DNA from: an uncultured Eubacteriales bacterium
Lineage (GTDB): Bacteria > Bacillota > Clostridia > Christensenellales > Borkfalkiaceae
Assembly (NCBI GenBank): GCA_905210545.1
Contig: CAJLXC010000027.1
Coordinates: 1-21,581 of the forward strand
DNA: 21,581 nucleotides
Reading direction: 5' to 3'
Position numbers and translations under genes: made by a program. Below are positions 15,575 through 21,581 of the stretch, piece by piece; the first letter of the stretch is position 1, and each line of letters starts with the position of its first letter. Below the pieces are notes generated by a model. That model had not been told where the DNA came from and ran no database searches. It saw only the letters and a list, made by a program, of their open reading frames with translations.

Positions 15575-15630
15575 TTTTACGGAATATTATATACCGTTTG
15601 CGGAATAATGTCAATTTGTTTGCGGAATAA
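15575..15630 (-). promoter_or_regulatory. fic promoter with three phased operator-like repeats
   Basis: On the minus strand TTGACA (15609-15614) and TATAAT (15586-15591) are 17 bp apart, a perfect consensus. The plus-strand sequence GTTTGCGGAATAA occurs at 15596-15608 and 15618-15630. A degenerate third copy (TTTTACGGAATAT) lies at 15575-15587. The spacings are 21 and 22 bp, about two helical turns. The copies cover the -10, the spacer and the position just upstream of the -35, as expected for a repressor binding on one DNA face. Confidence 0.8.
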
Positions 15631-15720
15631 ATATAAAAACCTATTTACATTTCTACTAAAAATTATTGTAGAATTTCACGAAAAATTTTAACAATCTATT
15701 TGTTGTAACTTTTCTCATAA

Positions 15721-15758
15721 AAAACACCTTGCGACAAATTTTTGTCGCAAGGTGTTTT
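15721..15758. terminator. Long-stem bidirectional terminator between fic promoter and 41-aa gene
   Basis: An 18-bp perfect inverted repeat spans 15721-15738 and 15741-15758, with AACACCTTGCGACAAA as the left arm core and a 2-nt centre. A4 and T4 at the ends extend to T6 on the minus strand. It lies 10 nt beyond the stop of the minus-strand 41-aa gene, so it most likely terminates that transcript. Confidence 0.8.
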
Positions 15759-15768
15759 CTTACTTTGT

Positions 15769-15894
15769 TTAGCCCGCAATATCTTCATATATCGGTATTC
15801 TAAACGCTCTTTTGCCATAATCTCTTGCATAGAGTACGGTACCATCTTTAAGCCTAATTTTAGTCCTATAGATGTAGTACTTTAAAACTTGCAT
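15769..15894 (-). CDS. Small basic protein (41 aa), function unknown
   Basis: The peptide MQVLKYYIYRTKIRLKDGT and following residues is basic and likely forms a small beta-sheet (TKIRLKDGTVLYARDYGKRAF). The ATG at 15894 has a near-ideal AAGGAGGG 8 nt upstream, and a terminator follows the stop, so it looks like a real gene. The frame is open to a GTG at 15957, giving a 62-aa alternative, but the ribosome site favours the shorter form. The leader contains ACCTT/AAGGT pairing. Short genes of this look occur in firmicute mobile elements. I cannot name the family. Confidence 0.55.
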   Translation of the reverse strand: MQVLKYYIYRTKIRLKDGTVLYARDYGKRAFRIPIYEDIAG

Positions 15895-16015
15895 ATAAAA
15901 CCCTCCTTGCTTTAGAACCCCTACCTTTTTCAAGGTGTTCACTGTAGCTGACCACACTTAAAGCATAATATTTATAAATAATAAGAGAAAGTTTTACATA
16001 TTTTTATAAAACGAT

Positions 16016-16043
16016 TGCATTTTTCGTTTTATTTTGTTATACT
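16016..16043 (+). promoter_or_regulatory. Promoter of candidate small RNA
   Basis: TTGCAT (16016-16021) and TATACT (16038-16043) are 16 bp apart on the plus strand. No ribosome binding site precedes the ATG at 16048, which argues that the transcript is not a message. Confidence 0.4.
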
Positions 16044-16049
16044 AAAGAT

Positions 16050-16123
16050 GCGAATCGATACGTATAACAATAATATGTATCACGAGAAAGGCAGGGTGAT
16101 CAGGGTTCATTCCTGTCTTTTTT
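16050..16123 (+). ncRNA. Candidate two-hairpin small RNA
   Basis: Downstream of the promoter at 16016-16043, GATACGTAT (16057-16065) pairs with ATATGTATC (16073-16081) around a 7-nt loop. AAAGGCAGG (16087-16095) then pairs with CCTGTCTTT (16112-16120), followed by a T-rich tail, as in an intrinsic terminator. The resulting RNA would be about 70-75 nt. It ends just before the stop codon of the convergent 124-aa gene (16127), so its 3' end could touch that message. It may instead be only the terminator of a minor transcript. Confidence 0.4.
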
Positions 16124-16126
16124 CTT

Positions 16127-16501
16127 TTATTTTTTACTTAAATCAACTATTAAAAATTTTTTCCCATCGTCTTCTTCTATTCTTGCCGGAAAAGGCACGC
16201 CCGCGCCTGAAAGCTGAATCTTTGCAACTTTTGCAATTTCAGTTACAAGCAATTTTGATTGTATCCGAAGCCACTTTTTTCTGGCATCAGTTGTAGCAAA
16301 ATCAAACGATTTAATCGTAGAGTTTGCCTCTGCAGCACAAATTCCCAAAACCTTTTTTGTTTTATCAAGTCCTATATGTACTTTTTGAGGAGTGCCCAAG
16401 GCTTCAATTGCTTCTCGACTGAAAATTATGCCGAGTTTAGAAACTGAAATCTTACACATACCCGAAGTATCTATTGAAAAATCAAAGGAGTATTTACCCA
16501 T
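16127..16501 (-). CDS. Hypothetical protein (124 aa), accessory region
   Basis: The protein begins MGKYSFDFSIDTSGMCKISV and ends IEEDDGKKFLIVDLSKK. It is soluble and rich in beta-prone segments. The stretch KLGIIFSREAIEALGTPQKV resembles the 'start strand plus helix' of small DNA-binding or SpoVT/AbrB-like proteins only loosely, so no family is assigned. The ATG at 16501 is chosen, with AGAGGAAA about 7 nt upstream; the frame stays open further up but without a site. A promoter (16521-16549) gives a short leader. The gene stands alone between the small-RNA candidate and the helicase gene. Confidence 0.65.
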   Translation of the reverse strand: MGKYSFDFSIDTSGMCKISVSKLGIIFSREAIEALGTPQKVHIGLDKTKKVLGICAAEANSTIKSFDFATTDARKKWLRIQSKLLVTEIAKVAKIQLSGAGVPFPARIEEDDGKKFLIVDLSKK

Positions 16502-16520
16502 ATAATTTCCTCTGAATTTT

Positions 16521-16549
16521 AGTATAGCACACAATAAGCACAAAAGCAA
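16521..16549 (-). promoter_or_regulatory. Promoter of the 124-aa gene
   Basis: On the minus strand TTGCTT (16544-16549) and TATACT (16521-16526) are 17 bp apart, with the start codon about 20 nt beyond the -10 box. The match is good and the position fits. Confidence 0.6.
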
Positions 16550-16688
16550 GAGTATTTGTTAATTTTTTTAAATTCTATAATGTTTAAAACAATTTGTCAG
16601 CTATTTAACACATAAAAATGTAATTTATCACACAATTAAAACAACTCGCAACAAAACGCATATAAACAAATCAATATTTTAAAATAAT

Positions 16689-16714
16689 AAAACCCGAGTT
16701 TTACCTCGGGTTTT
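16689..16714 (-). terminator. Terminator of the HEPN/helicase operon
   Basis: AAAACCCGAG (16689-16698) and CTCGGGTTTT (16705-16714) form a 10-bp stem with a 6-nt loop, 3 nt past the stop of the helicase fragment. On the minus strand the T tail is TTTTATTATTTT. Confidence 0.8.
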
Positions 16715-16717
16715 AAT

Positions 16718-19081
16718 TTATCTTATTTCCAAAAAGCCGTTTTCAAAAGCGGAAGGAATAAAGGTTTTTTCGCCAACGGAGAATTGTATTTTAATGTATT
16801 TTCCTGACTTATCAATATTGATGATTTTCCCTTCACCGAATTTTTTGTGATATACAATCGCGCCAACGACAACCTTTGAAAAATCAAAAGATATTTTCGG
16901 CGATTCCTTCTTTTGCTCTATTACCGTGGTTTTTATCACATCTGACAAAACGTCGCCTTTGGGTTCGGTTTTTGCGGGCGTTTCGGTTGCGGCAATTTCT
17001 TCAATAGCGTCGACGCCGAAATCTTTGGGCGATAAAGACGCCTGCTGATTATAAAACAATTTTTCGTATTCCGCCTTTTTAATAACGGTATCCCAACCGC
17101 CGACTTCGTCGCTAATATGCTTTTCAATGCCCGTATAAGAAAGCGAACTATCTTCGTACCGCTTAAACTTAAATATAGCGTCGTTCATAAGGCTTGCGTT
17201 AAACACACCGATAGAACATAACAGTTCAAAGTCTTTAACGTCAAGTCCCGTAACCTTTTTGAAAAGCCCCGGCTCTAACTGCGTGATAACGTCTTTAAGC
17301 GAACGCTCTCTGTAATCGGTAAGATACATAAACACGGGAACGCGCGTAGCAAATTTAATCAACTTTTCCTGAATCTGCTTGCGCATAGACTTGTATTCTT
17401 TTTCTTCGGCGGAAATTTCTTTCTTTTCCTTTTCTGTAAGTCTGCCATCGTTTTCTTTTTTTGCTTTTTTGACCGATTCGGACTTATTTATAATCGTCGT
17501 AATATCCTGATTTAATGAACGGAATCCTTCTATACGCATAAGCGCGTCCAACGCGTCCTTATTATTTAACAGCCGCGACAGCGTATCGTTATCGACGTTT
17601 ACAAGCAGTGCCGACTCCCACCGTTTAGCAAGCAACGTTGCGCTCGTTCCAGCCATAGCGATATCTAAAACGTCCTGCGCGTTTATCTGTTTCATAGTGC
17701 TGCCGTCGTAGGCTAAAACGGGCAAGAAACTTATAAATTCCGCAACCTTTTTTTCGGGGTTGGATTCTTCTACGTTAAGCCGACAGGAATAATCGGAAAT
17801 CTGCCTTAACGCGCGGTCAAGCGCAAAGTCAAAAACATAGCACTCTCTTTTGATTATCTCTTTATCGCCTTTATCGTTTATAATCTCCCACGGCGACTGC
17901 ACCCTGAACGCCGTCTGAAAATAGGTTTCGGGCGATTTAAGGTTGCGTAGCATAAATACACCCGTCCAAGGTCTAACGGTAACGCCCGTGGTGAGTTTAC
18001 CGCAAGACAGGGTTATGGTTTTAGTGTTAAGCGGATTGCCCATAGACGATTTTACGGGAATAAGCGCGTCAAGTCCTATCCCCGCCGCCGTTCCCGCGCA
18101 AACGTTTATTTTGTAATCGTGATAAAAAGCGTTCTGCTTTTGAGAAAGCAAATTCGCCATAGCAAAACAGGCCGCAACGTTAGGCAAAAACCAAAGAGTA
18201 TGCGATAAAACGTTCAAAAGCCGCGTGTCGGAATACGGCATCGGCGGGCGCTTGTCCTGGCCTAACTTTAAATCGTCAACGCTACTCGGAAGATAAGAAC
18301 CGCGAATTAAGTCAAGCCACTTTTGCACTTCGTTTTCGTACACGAATTTAGCGTCCTTGCCCTTGCCTTTTGCGGAAAAGAATACGTTTAAGTCAAATTC
18401 GTCATATTCGCCTTGAATAGCAATTTGCCGTATGCTTTCGGGTATGCGGTAAGTCAGCATAACCATACGCGGCAAAGATAAATAGGGGTTGTCCGAACCT
18501 ATCCAACTTTCTTTCGCTCTCTGTTCGTCGGAATAAGTCCAGTTGTAAATCTGATCTTCAATAAACTCCCCGCTGTTTATCGCGCGGAACGGTGTTCCCG
18601 ATAAAAACAAATAGTATTGGGTAGAAATAGGCAAAAAAGTTTCGTTATAAGCGTTGTCTGCTTCCGTTTCTTTATACTTTTCTATATCGAAATCGCTGTT
18701 TTCTTCTTCGTCGGGATTTTCAAACAACTTTTTTGCGTTTTCCCGCCACGCGCCGAAATGGTATTCGTCGAATATAACTAAATCCCATAAAGTTGTATGT
18801 ATAAATTCGTTTTTAGCCTTTATACCGCCGTTTTCGTTAGTCCCCAAAAGATCCTGAAACGAACCGAATACCACGATAGGGCGGCTTTTATCGGCGCTTT
18901 CAAATTGTGCGTCTATGTTTATTCTGTTGTCGTGCGCGTCTTTATTCGATACGAATTGCCAGCCTTCGAAATCTACGTGAGACACAAGGTCTTCGCGCCA
19001 AGCCGATTCTACTGCGGGCTTAAAGGTTAAAACAAGCACGCGCTTTAATCCCATTTTTTTTTGCAAGTTCGTAAGCCGCAA
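16718..19081 (-). CDS. SF2 helicase, C-terminal part of a frameshifted GIY-YIG/DEAD-box restriction-like protein
   Basis: The fragment is 787 aa. Real homology starts at about KKMGLKRVLVLTFKPAVESAW, directly continuing the upstream fragment; the first nine residues are read in the wrong frame. Helicase landmarks are Walker B DEYH (105-108), motif III SGTPF (161-165), motif V CGKLTTGVTVRPW (360-372) and motif VI QTAFRVQSPW (389-398). A charged linker rich in K and E follows near residues 540-570. The C-terminal 50 residues (VVVGAIVYHKKFGEGKIINI) resemble the small Tudor/KOW-like domain at the end of PcrA/UvrD helicases. Together with the N-terminal fragment it forms one protein of about 955 aa. 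The frame is shifted by +1 at an A9 tract (19054-19062). Type III-like restriction helicases are the closest class, but no methyltransferase is adjacent. Confidence 0.85.
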   Translation of the reverse strand: MRLTNLQKKMGLKRVLVLTFKPAVESAWREDLVSHVDFEGWQFVSNKDAHDNRINIDAQFESADKSRPIVVFGSFQDLLGTNENGGIKAKNEFIHTTLWDLVIFDEYHFGAWRENAKKLFENPDEEENSDFDIEKYKETEADNAYNETFLPISTQYYLFLSGTPFRAINSGEFIEDQIYNWTYSDEQRAKESWIGSDNPYLSLPRMVMLTYRIPESIRQIAIQGEYDEFDLNVFFSAKGKGKDAKFVYENEVQKWLDLIRGSYLPSSVDDLKLGQDKRPPMPYSDTRLLNVLSHTLWFLPNVAACFAMANLLSQKQNAFYHDYKINVCAGTAAGIGLDALIPVKSSMGNPLNTKTITLSCGKLTTGVTVRPWTGVFMLRNLKSPETYFQTAFRVQSPWEIINDKGDKEIIKRECYVFDFALDRALRQISDYSCRLNVEESNPEKKVAEFISFLPVLAYDGSTMKQINAQDVLDIAMAGTSATLLAKRWESALLVNVDNDTLSRLLNNKDALDALMRIEGFRSLNQDITTIINKSESVKKAKKENDGRLTEKEKKEISAEEKEYKSMRKQIQEKLIKFATRVPVFMYLTDYRERSLKDVITQLEPGLFKKVTGLDVKDFELLCSIGVFNASLMNDAIFKFKRYEDSSLSYTGIEKHISDEVGGWDTVIKKAEYEKLFYNQQASLSPKDFGVDAIEEIAATETPAKTEPKGDVLSDVIKTTVIEQKKESPKISFDFSKVVVGAIVYHKKFGEGKIINIDKSGKYIKIQFSVGEKTFIPSAFENGFLEIR

Positions 19082-19586
19082 AGGTCTTACCGAAACGCAT
19101 TTTTGCGTTCCATAAAAACTTGGGTGCTTTTGTCGGCTCGTCGGTTTTTGCCGACTTAAAATAGTCTATCGTTTTGTTTACCGCGATAACCTGTTCGGGG
19201 CGCATAGTAAAGGTCAGCGTCCTGTTTTCTTCCGAAACTATGTCGTTTTTCAATTCGTTTATCGCGGAAATAATGTCGTTTACCGTGCAGTTAAACCACT
19301 CGTTTTTGTCCTGCCCTTCGTTAAGTCTTAAAAAACCCTTCCGCAATAAAATTTTATGTACGTCTTTATCGGTAAAACAACTCCCGTCGGGGCGCATAGC
19401 GGATTCTTTATAAAGCGTTTTATGCGATAAACCGCTCGTGTGTAGTTGCTCGTTTATACGCGTTTCAACGTCTCTGTCGGTATAGCCTACTTTTATATAT
19501 CCGTTATGACTCGTTGCGTCGGGCAGAATATACGCATAGATTGTCGGATTAACCTGCGGCCTTTGTATGAAAAATTCTTGACTCAT
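19020..19586 (-). CDS. GIY-YIG nuclease plus Walker A, N-terminal part of the frameshifted helicase
   Basis: The fragment is 188 aa. The GIY-YIG-type domain of the T5orf172/MUG113 kind spans about residues 15-90: TIYAYI (15-20) and GYIKVGYTDRDVETRINEQ (29-47), with the usual arginine. A Q-motif-like MRPEQ (128-132) and the Walker A AKMRFGKT (161-168) then open the helicase. Homology continues to ELAKK (173-177). After this the frame runs into KNGIKARACFNL and stops, while the helicase continues in the +1 frame. The ATG overlaps the stop of the HEPN-like gene (ATGA), so the two are translationally coupled. In this state the product would be a nuclease domain with half an ATPase, probably inactive as a motor. 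Confidence 0.8.
   Translation of the reverse strand: MSQEFFIQRPQVNPTIYAYILPDATSHNGYIKVGYTDRDVETRINEQLHTSGLSHKTLYKESAMRPDGSCFTDKDVHKILLRKGFLRLNEGQDKNEWFNCTVNDIISAINELKNDIVSEENRTLTFTMRPEQVIAVNKTIDYFKSAKTDEPTKAPKFLWNAKMRFGKTFAAYELAKKNGIKARACFNL
19054..19062 (-). other. A9 homopolymer at the frameshift point
   Basis: The minus-strand coding sequence reads GC followed by nine A and then TGGG. With nine A the N-terminal frame ends after 11 more codons. With eight A the GIY-YIG and helicase parts form one continuous frame (ELAKK then MGLKRVLV). A -1 slip would meet TAA within three codons, so only +1 (or -2) restores the protein. Possible causes are a phase-variable tract, transcriptional slippage, a real loss of function or a sequencing error. 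Confidence 0.75.
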
Positions 19587-20284
19587 AATTTATCCTTAAA
19601 AAAAGTATTGAAACAGCCTAAATGTTTTTCAATCTCTTTTTCGTCTATTATTTCATAATTGAAAAAATTAAACTTTTCTATATTTTTCTCATAATATTTG
19701 CTTGCTGTTCTTGTCAATATTAAGCATAACCGCCTTACGCTTACCCGATAAGTTTTCGTATCACCGCATAAACTTGCTGAATCAGCATAAATATCAAATT
19801 GATTTTTCTTTTCAATAAAAAGCGTAAATCTATCAATACCCGTTTTTTCTTTTTCTATGTTAGGATTGCCTTGATGTAATAGCGAACATCTTAATTGATA
19901 TACTACGTTCGCACTTAAATACGGAAAGCCTGTGCTATTGTCTTTATCTTCGGGTGCTTGTTCGTACTGACCGATATTTTCTTGATACCATTGTTTATAG
20001 CGTTCGCTACTTTTTTTATCGGGATATTCCGCCCTGCCGCAAATATCGGGCAAAATCAACGCGGTGTTTAACGCTACCAAATACAACTCATTATCAAGTG
20101 CAATATTTATCTCTTTTACAAGTTTATCTATCATATTACCATCAAAACTAAACCCCAAATAATCGATTATGTTTTTTGATTTGCCATTGTTCCCTACTTT
20201 TTTATTCTCATTAGTTATTTTCCCGTTGTCATATATATATACTTCTGTCTTTTCTGATTGCAGAACTAATATATGACAAAACAT
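19583..20284 (-). CDS. HEPN-like domain protein, first gene of the putative defence operon
   Basis: The 233-aa soluble protein has a helical middle part (about residues 51-140) ending in YQLRCSLLHQGNPNI. R132-x4-H137 fits the R-x4-6-H signature of HEPN domains, many of which are RNases in toxin-antitoxin and defence systems. NTALILPDICGRAEYPDKK (73-91) is a second conserved-looking block. Whether the domain is catalytic is uncertain, because the residue after Arg is Cys rather than the more usual polar Asn. The TGA overlaps the ATG of the GIY-YIG gene. The start at 20284 is doubtful: a TTGATT-N17-TATATA promoter (20292-20320) would place the transcript start about there, and Met51 (20134) is an alternative but has only a weak ribosome site. 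Confidence 0.6.
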   Translation of the reverse strand: MFCHILVLQSEKTEVYIYDNGKITNENKKVGNNGKSKNIIDYLGFSFDGNMIDKLVKEINIALDNELYLVALNTALILPDICGRAEYPDKKSSERYKQWYQENIGQYEQAPEDKDNSTGFPYLSANVVYQLRCSLLHQGNPNIEKEKTGIDRFTLFIEKKNQFDIYADSASLCGDTKTYRVSVRRLCLILTRTASKYYEKNIEKFNFFNYEIIDEKEIEKHLGCFNTFFKDKL

Positions 20285-20320
20285 GTCATTTTATATAGGT
20301 ATAATTTGCTATATAATCAA
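20273..20320. promoter_or_regulatory. Divergent promoter region with ATGACA/TGTCAT inverted repeat
   Basis: ATGACA (20273-20278) and TGTCAT (20284-20289) form a 6-bp inverted repeat with a 5-bp centre that overlaps the HEPN start. A leftward TTGATT (20315-20320) N17 TATATA (20292-20297) promoter is plausible. Rightward -10 boxes TATAAT lie at 20300-20305 and 20312-20317 without a clear -35. The repeat is a candidate operator for the divergent HTH protein. Confidence 0.4.
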
Positions 20321-20338
20321 AAATCAGGGAGAAACTTT

Positions 20339-21463
20339 ATGGAAGAAACAAAAGCATATAAATTAAATAAAGAGAAACAACCCGCGGGAGAAAAAGGAAA
20401 ATTTTTGTATTACTTTTACAATAATGAAACGTTGGATTCTGTTGCTGTGGATGAAGAACAATGGGAAAAGTTGGTTGCGTTAGACACCGAAATGTATAAT
20501 AACGACAGGCGGCATAAAACGCACTCGACAAAACTTAACGAAGACGTTACGCCTTGCCCCGACGGAGAAAAAGGCTTTTTCAATGATACCGAATACTATT
20601 CGGAAGAAGATTATTGCCGCCAAAAAGACATTGAAAATATGCTCCTTAAAAAATTCTCCGAACAGGACAGAAAGATTTACGAATATTACAAGGAAGGCTG
20701 TTCGCAAAAAGATACGGCAAACGCATTAGGCGTATCGCAAGGGCAAGTGGCGAAACGACTTTCGGTTATATTAGACGCCGTTGAAACGGAAAACTTAAAC
20801 GACGGCGACCACGACTCCGACGAAATAATTGCGTTAAAGCAATGGTGCAAATACACTAAACGCGGCGCGACTGACAACGAAGAAGATATTTTGTGGGACA
20901 TATTCCGAGCAGAATCCCCCTTGCCCTTACAAGAAGAAATATGTTCTTGGTTTTACAGTTATAAAGAATACTGTTATTTCGCAATCAAATATCTTGTTTT
21001 AAGACCTTGGGAAAAGTACGATTGTTTTGAGCGCGGAACCAGGCTTAACGAACTGCCCTATCAAGTCCGCGCTTGGTTTTACGATTATTACGAATATGAA
21101 CCGCCGTGCTTTCAATGGCTATTTATTGCATTTTTCGAACACGTCGAAGAAATGAAAAAGCGATTAAAACACAAGCCTTCGGAAATAAATTTTGAAAGGT
21201 TAATAGAAAAATGCGAGAAAGCGGCAAAGCGGCTTAATATGACCGAACAGGATTTTTTAGATAAAAATCTAATTCCTTTTTACGCGGACAAACGGAAAAA
21301 GCGTTATCAAAAAGCCTTGGACGAATCGTATATGTTAATCGTCGATGAAAACGATATGCGCCCTATCGGAGAACAGATGATAGCGTTTATGGAACATTGC
21401 AAAAAGTTAGATAAAAAGTTCGGTCAAAAAATTGTTACAAAAAATTTACAAAATCCGGAATAA
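20339..21463 (+). CDS. Sigma-70 region 4-like HTH protein
   Basis: The 374-aa protein has a helix-turn-helix of the sigma-70 region 4/TrfB-like kind around residues 103-148 (LKKFSEQDRKIYEYYKEG then CSQKDTANALGVSQGQVAKRL). A conserved-looking acidic N-terminal part precedes it, with EKGFFNDTEYYSEEDY near 77-92. The 220-residue C-terminal part is rich in aromatic and charged residues and I cannot assign it; no sigma region 2 is present, so it is not a full sigma factor. The ATG at 20339 is chosen over the longer open frame because GGGAGA (20327-20332) lies 7 nt upstream. The gene is divergent from the HEPN/helicase operon and probably regulates it. Confidence 0.75.
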   Translation: MEETKAYKLNKEKQPAGEKGKFLYYFYNNETLDSVAVDEEQWEKLVALDTEMYNNDRRHKTHSTKLNEDVTPCPDGEKGFFNDTEYYSEEDYCRQKDIENMLLKKFSEQDRKIYEYYKEGCSQKDTANALGVSQGQVAKRLSVILDAVETENLNDGDHDSDEIIALKQWCKYTKRGATDNEEDILWDIFRAESPLPLQEEICSWFYSYKEYCYFAIKYLVLRPWEKYDCFERGTRLNELPYQVRAWFYDYYEYEPPCFQWLFIAFFEHVEEMKKRLKHKPSEINFERLIEKCEKAAKRLNMTEQDFLDKNLIPFYADKRKKRYQKALDESYMLIVDENDMRPIGEQMIAFMEHCKKLDKKFGQKIVTKNLQNPE

Positions 21464-21516
21464 TTTCGGCGTTTTCGCCGCTTGATTATTGTAGGGGTAA
21501 TTTTTATTCATTTAAA

Positions 21517-21581
21517 GAGTGTCAAATGAAGTGAACCCCAAAGTTTAGACAAAAAAATATTAAATTTGAGAATGAGTTCTG
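21517..21581. mobile_element. Probable left end of an IS3-family insertion sequence, cut by window edge
   Basis: The stretch with GTCAAATGAAGTGAACCCC followed by AAAGTTTAGAC resembles the terminal inverted repeats of IS3/IS150-group elements (TGAACCCCAAAAGTTAGACA-like). Some 65 bp remain before the window edge, too little for a transposase start. No target duplication can be checked. An 11-mer, GAGTGTCAAAT, also occurs at 14612-14622. Confidence 0.4.

Noticed and set aside
19054..19062. Programmed -1 ribosomal frameshift at the A-rich heptamer
   Set aside because: A -1 shift reads AAA TGG GAT TAA and stops at once. Only +1 or -2 reaches the helicase frame.
16718..19586. Complete type III restriction-modification system
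   Set aside because: There is no DNA methyltransferase in the window, and the helicase is fused to a GIY-YIG domain rather than a PD-(D/E)xK nuclease.
21467..21480. Terminator after the sigma-like gene
   Set aside because: CGGCG-TTTT-CGCCG forms a 5-bp hairpin but is not followed by a T tract.
1..21581. CRISPR array
   Set aside because: No regularly spaced direct repeats of 24-48 bp were seen. The only phased repeats are the three 13-bp copies in the fic promoter.

Overview
The window looks like a chromosomal segment of an anaerobic, Gram-positive-type bacterium of the class Clostridia. The evidence is a complete rnfCDGEAB operon in clostridial gene order, preceded by NusG-domain-II and Gx-transporter genes, together with AGGAGG-type ribosome binding sites and near-consensus sigma-A promoters. 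Frequent GCG/CGC-rich codons would fit a Christensenellales-like gut lineage, but that is a guess.

Left region (1-5.6 kb): three minus-strand genes read leftward. They encode a neutral-ceramidase-like metallo-amidase, a MATE exporter and a fucose/arabinose-isomerase-family protein. A LacI-family regulator is divergent from them. The 172-bp gap between the ceramidase and regulator genes holds two back-to-back promoters (TTGACA-N17-TATAAT leftward, TTGCCA-N17-TATACT rightward) with an 8-bp palindrome between them. This looks like a small locally regulated sugar or glycoconjugate locus.

Middle region (5.7-13.26 kb): a polytopic membrane protein of unknown function, an intrinsic terminator, then a tightly packed operon: NusG-II protein, Gx-type transporter, rnfC, rnfD, rnfG, rnfE, rnfA, rnfB. 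Rnf couples reduced ferredoxin oxidation and NAD+ reduction to Na+ or H+ export. The operon ends at a 13-bp-stem terminator. No ApbE flavin transferase is present in the window, although RnfD and RnfG both carry flavinylation-type threonine motifs.

Right region (13.26-21.58 kb): an accessory region, more AT-rich and with different codon use. In order it holds a compact toxin-like gene with a MuF-type Cys/His motif, a likely immunity gene and a 32-aa ORF; a cloverleaf-like structured element whose outer arms resemble tRNA T-arms; a Fic enzyme with an N-terminal HTH and three helically phased repeats in its promoter; a 41-aa gene; a candidate two-hairpin small RNA; a 124-aa unknown gene; a two-gene operon of a HEPN-like protein and a GIY-YIG/SF2-helicase restriction-like protein interrupted by a +1 frameshift at an A9 tract; a divergent sigma-region-4-like HTH protein; and, at the edge, what looks like the end of an IS3-family insertion sequence. 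The most unusual item is the HEPN plus GIY-YIG-helicase operon with its possible phase-variable homopolymer, which may be a defence system.
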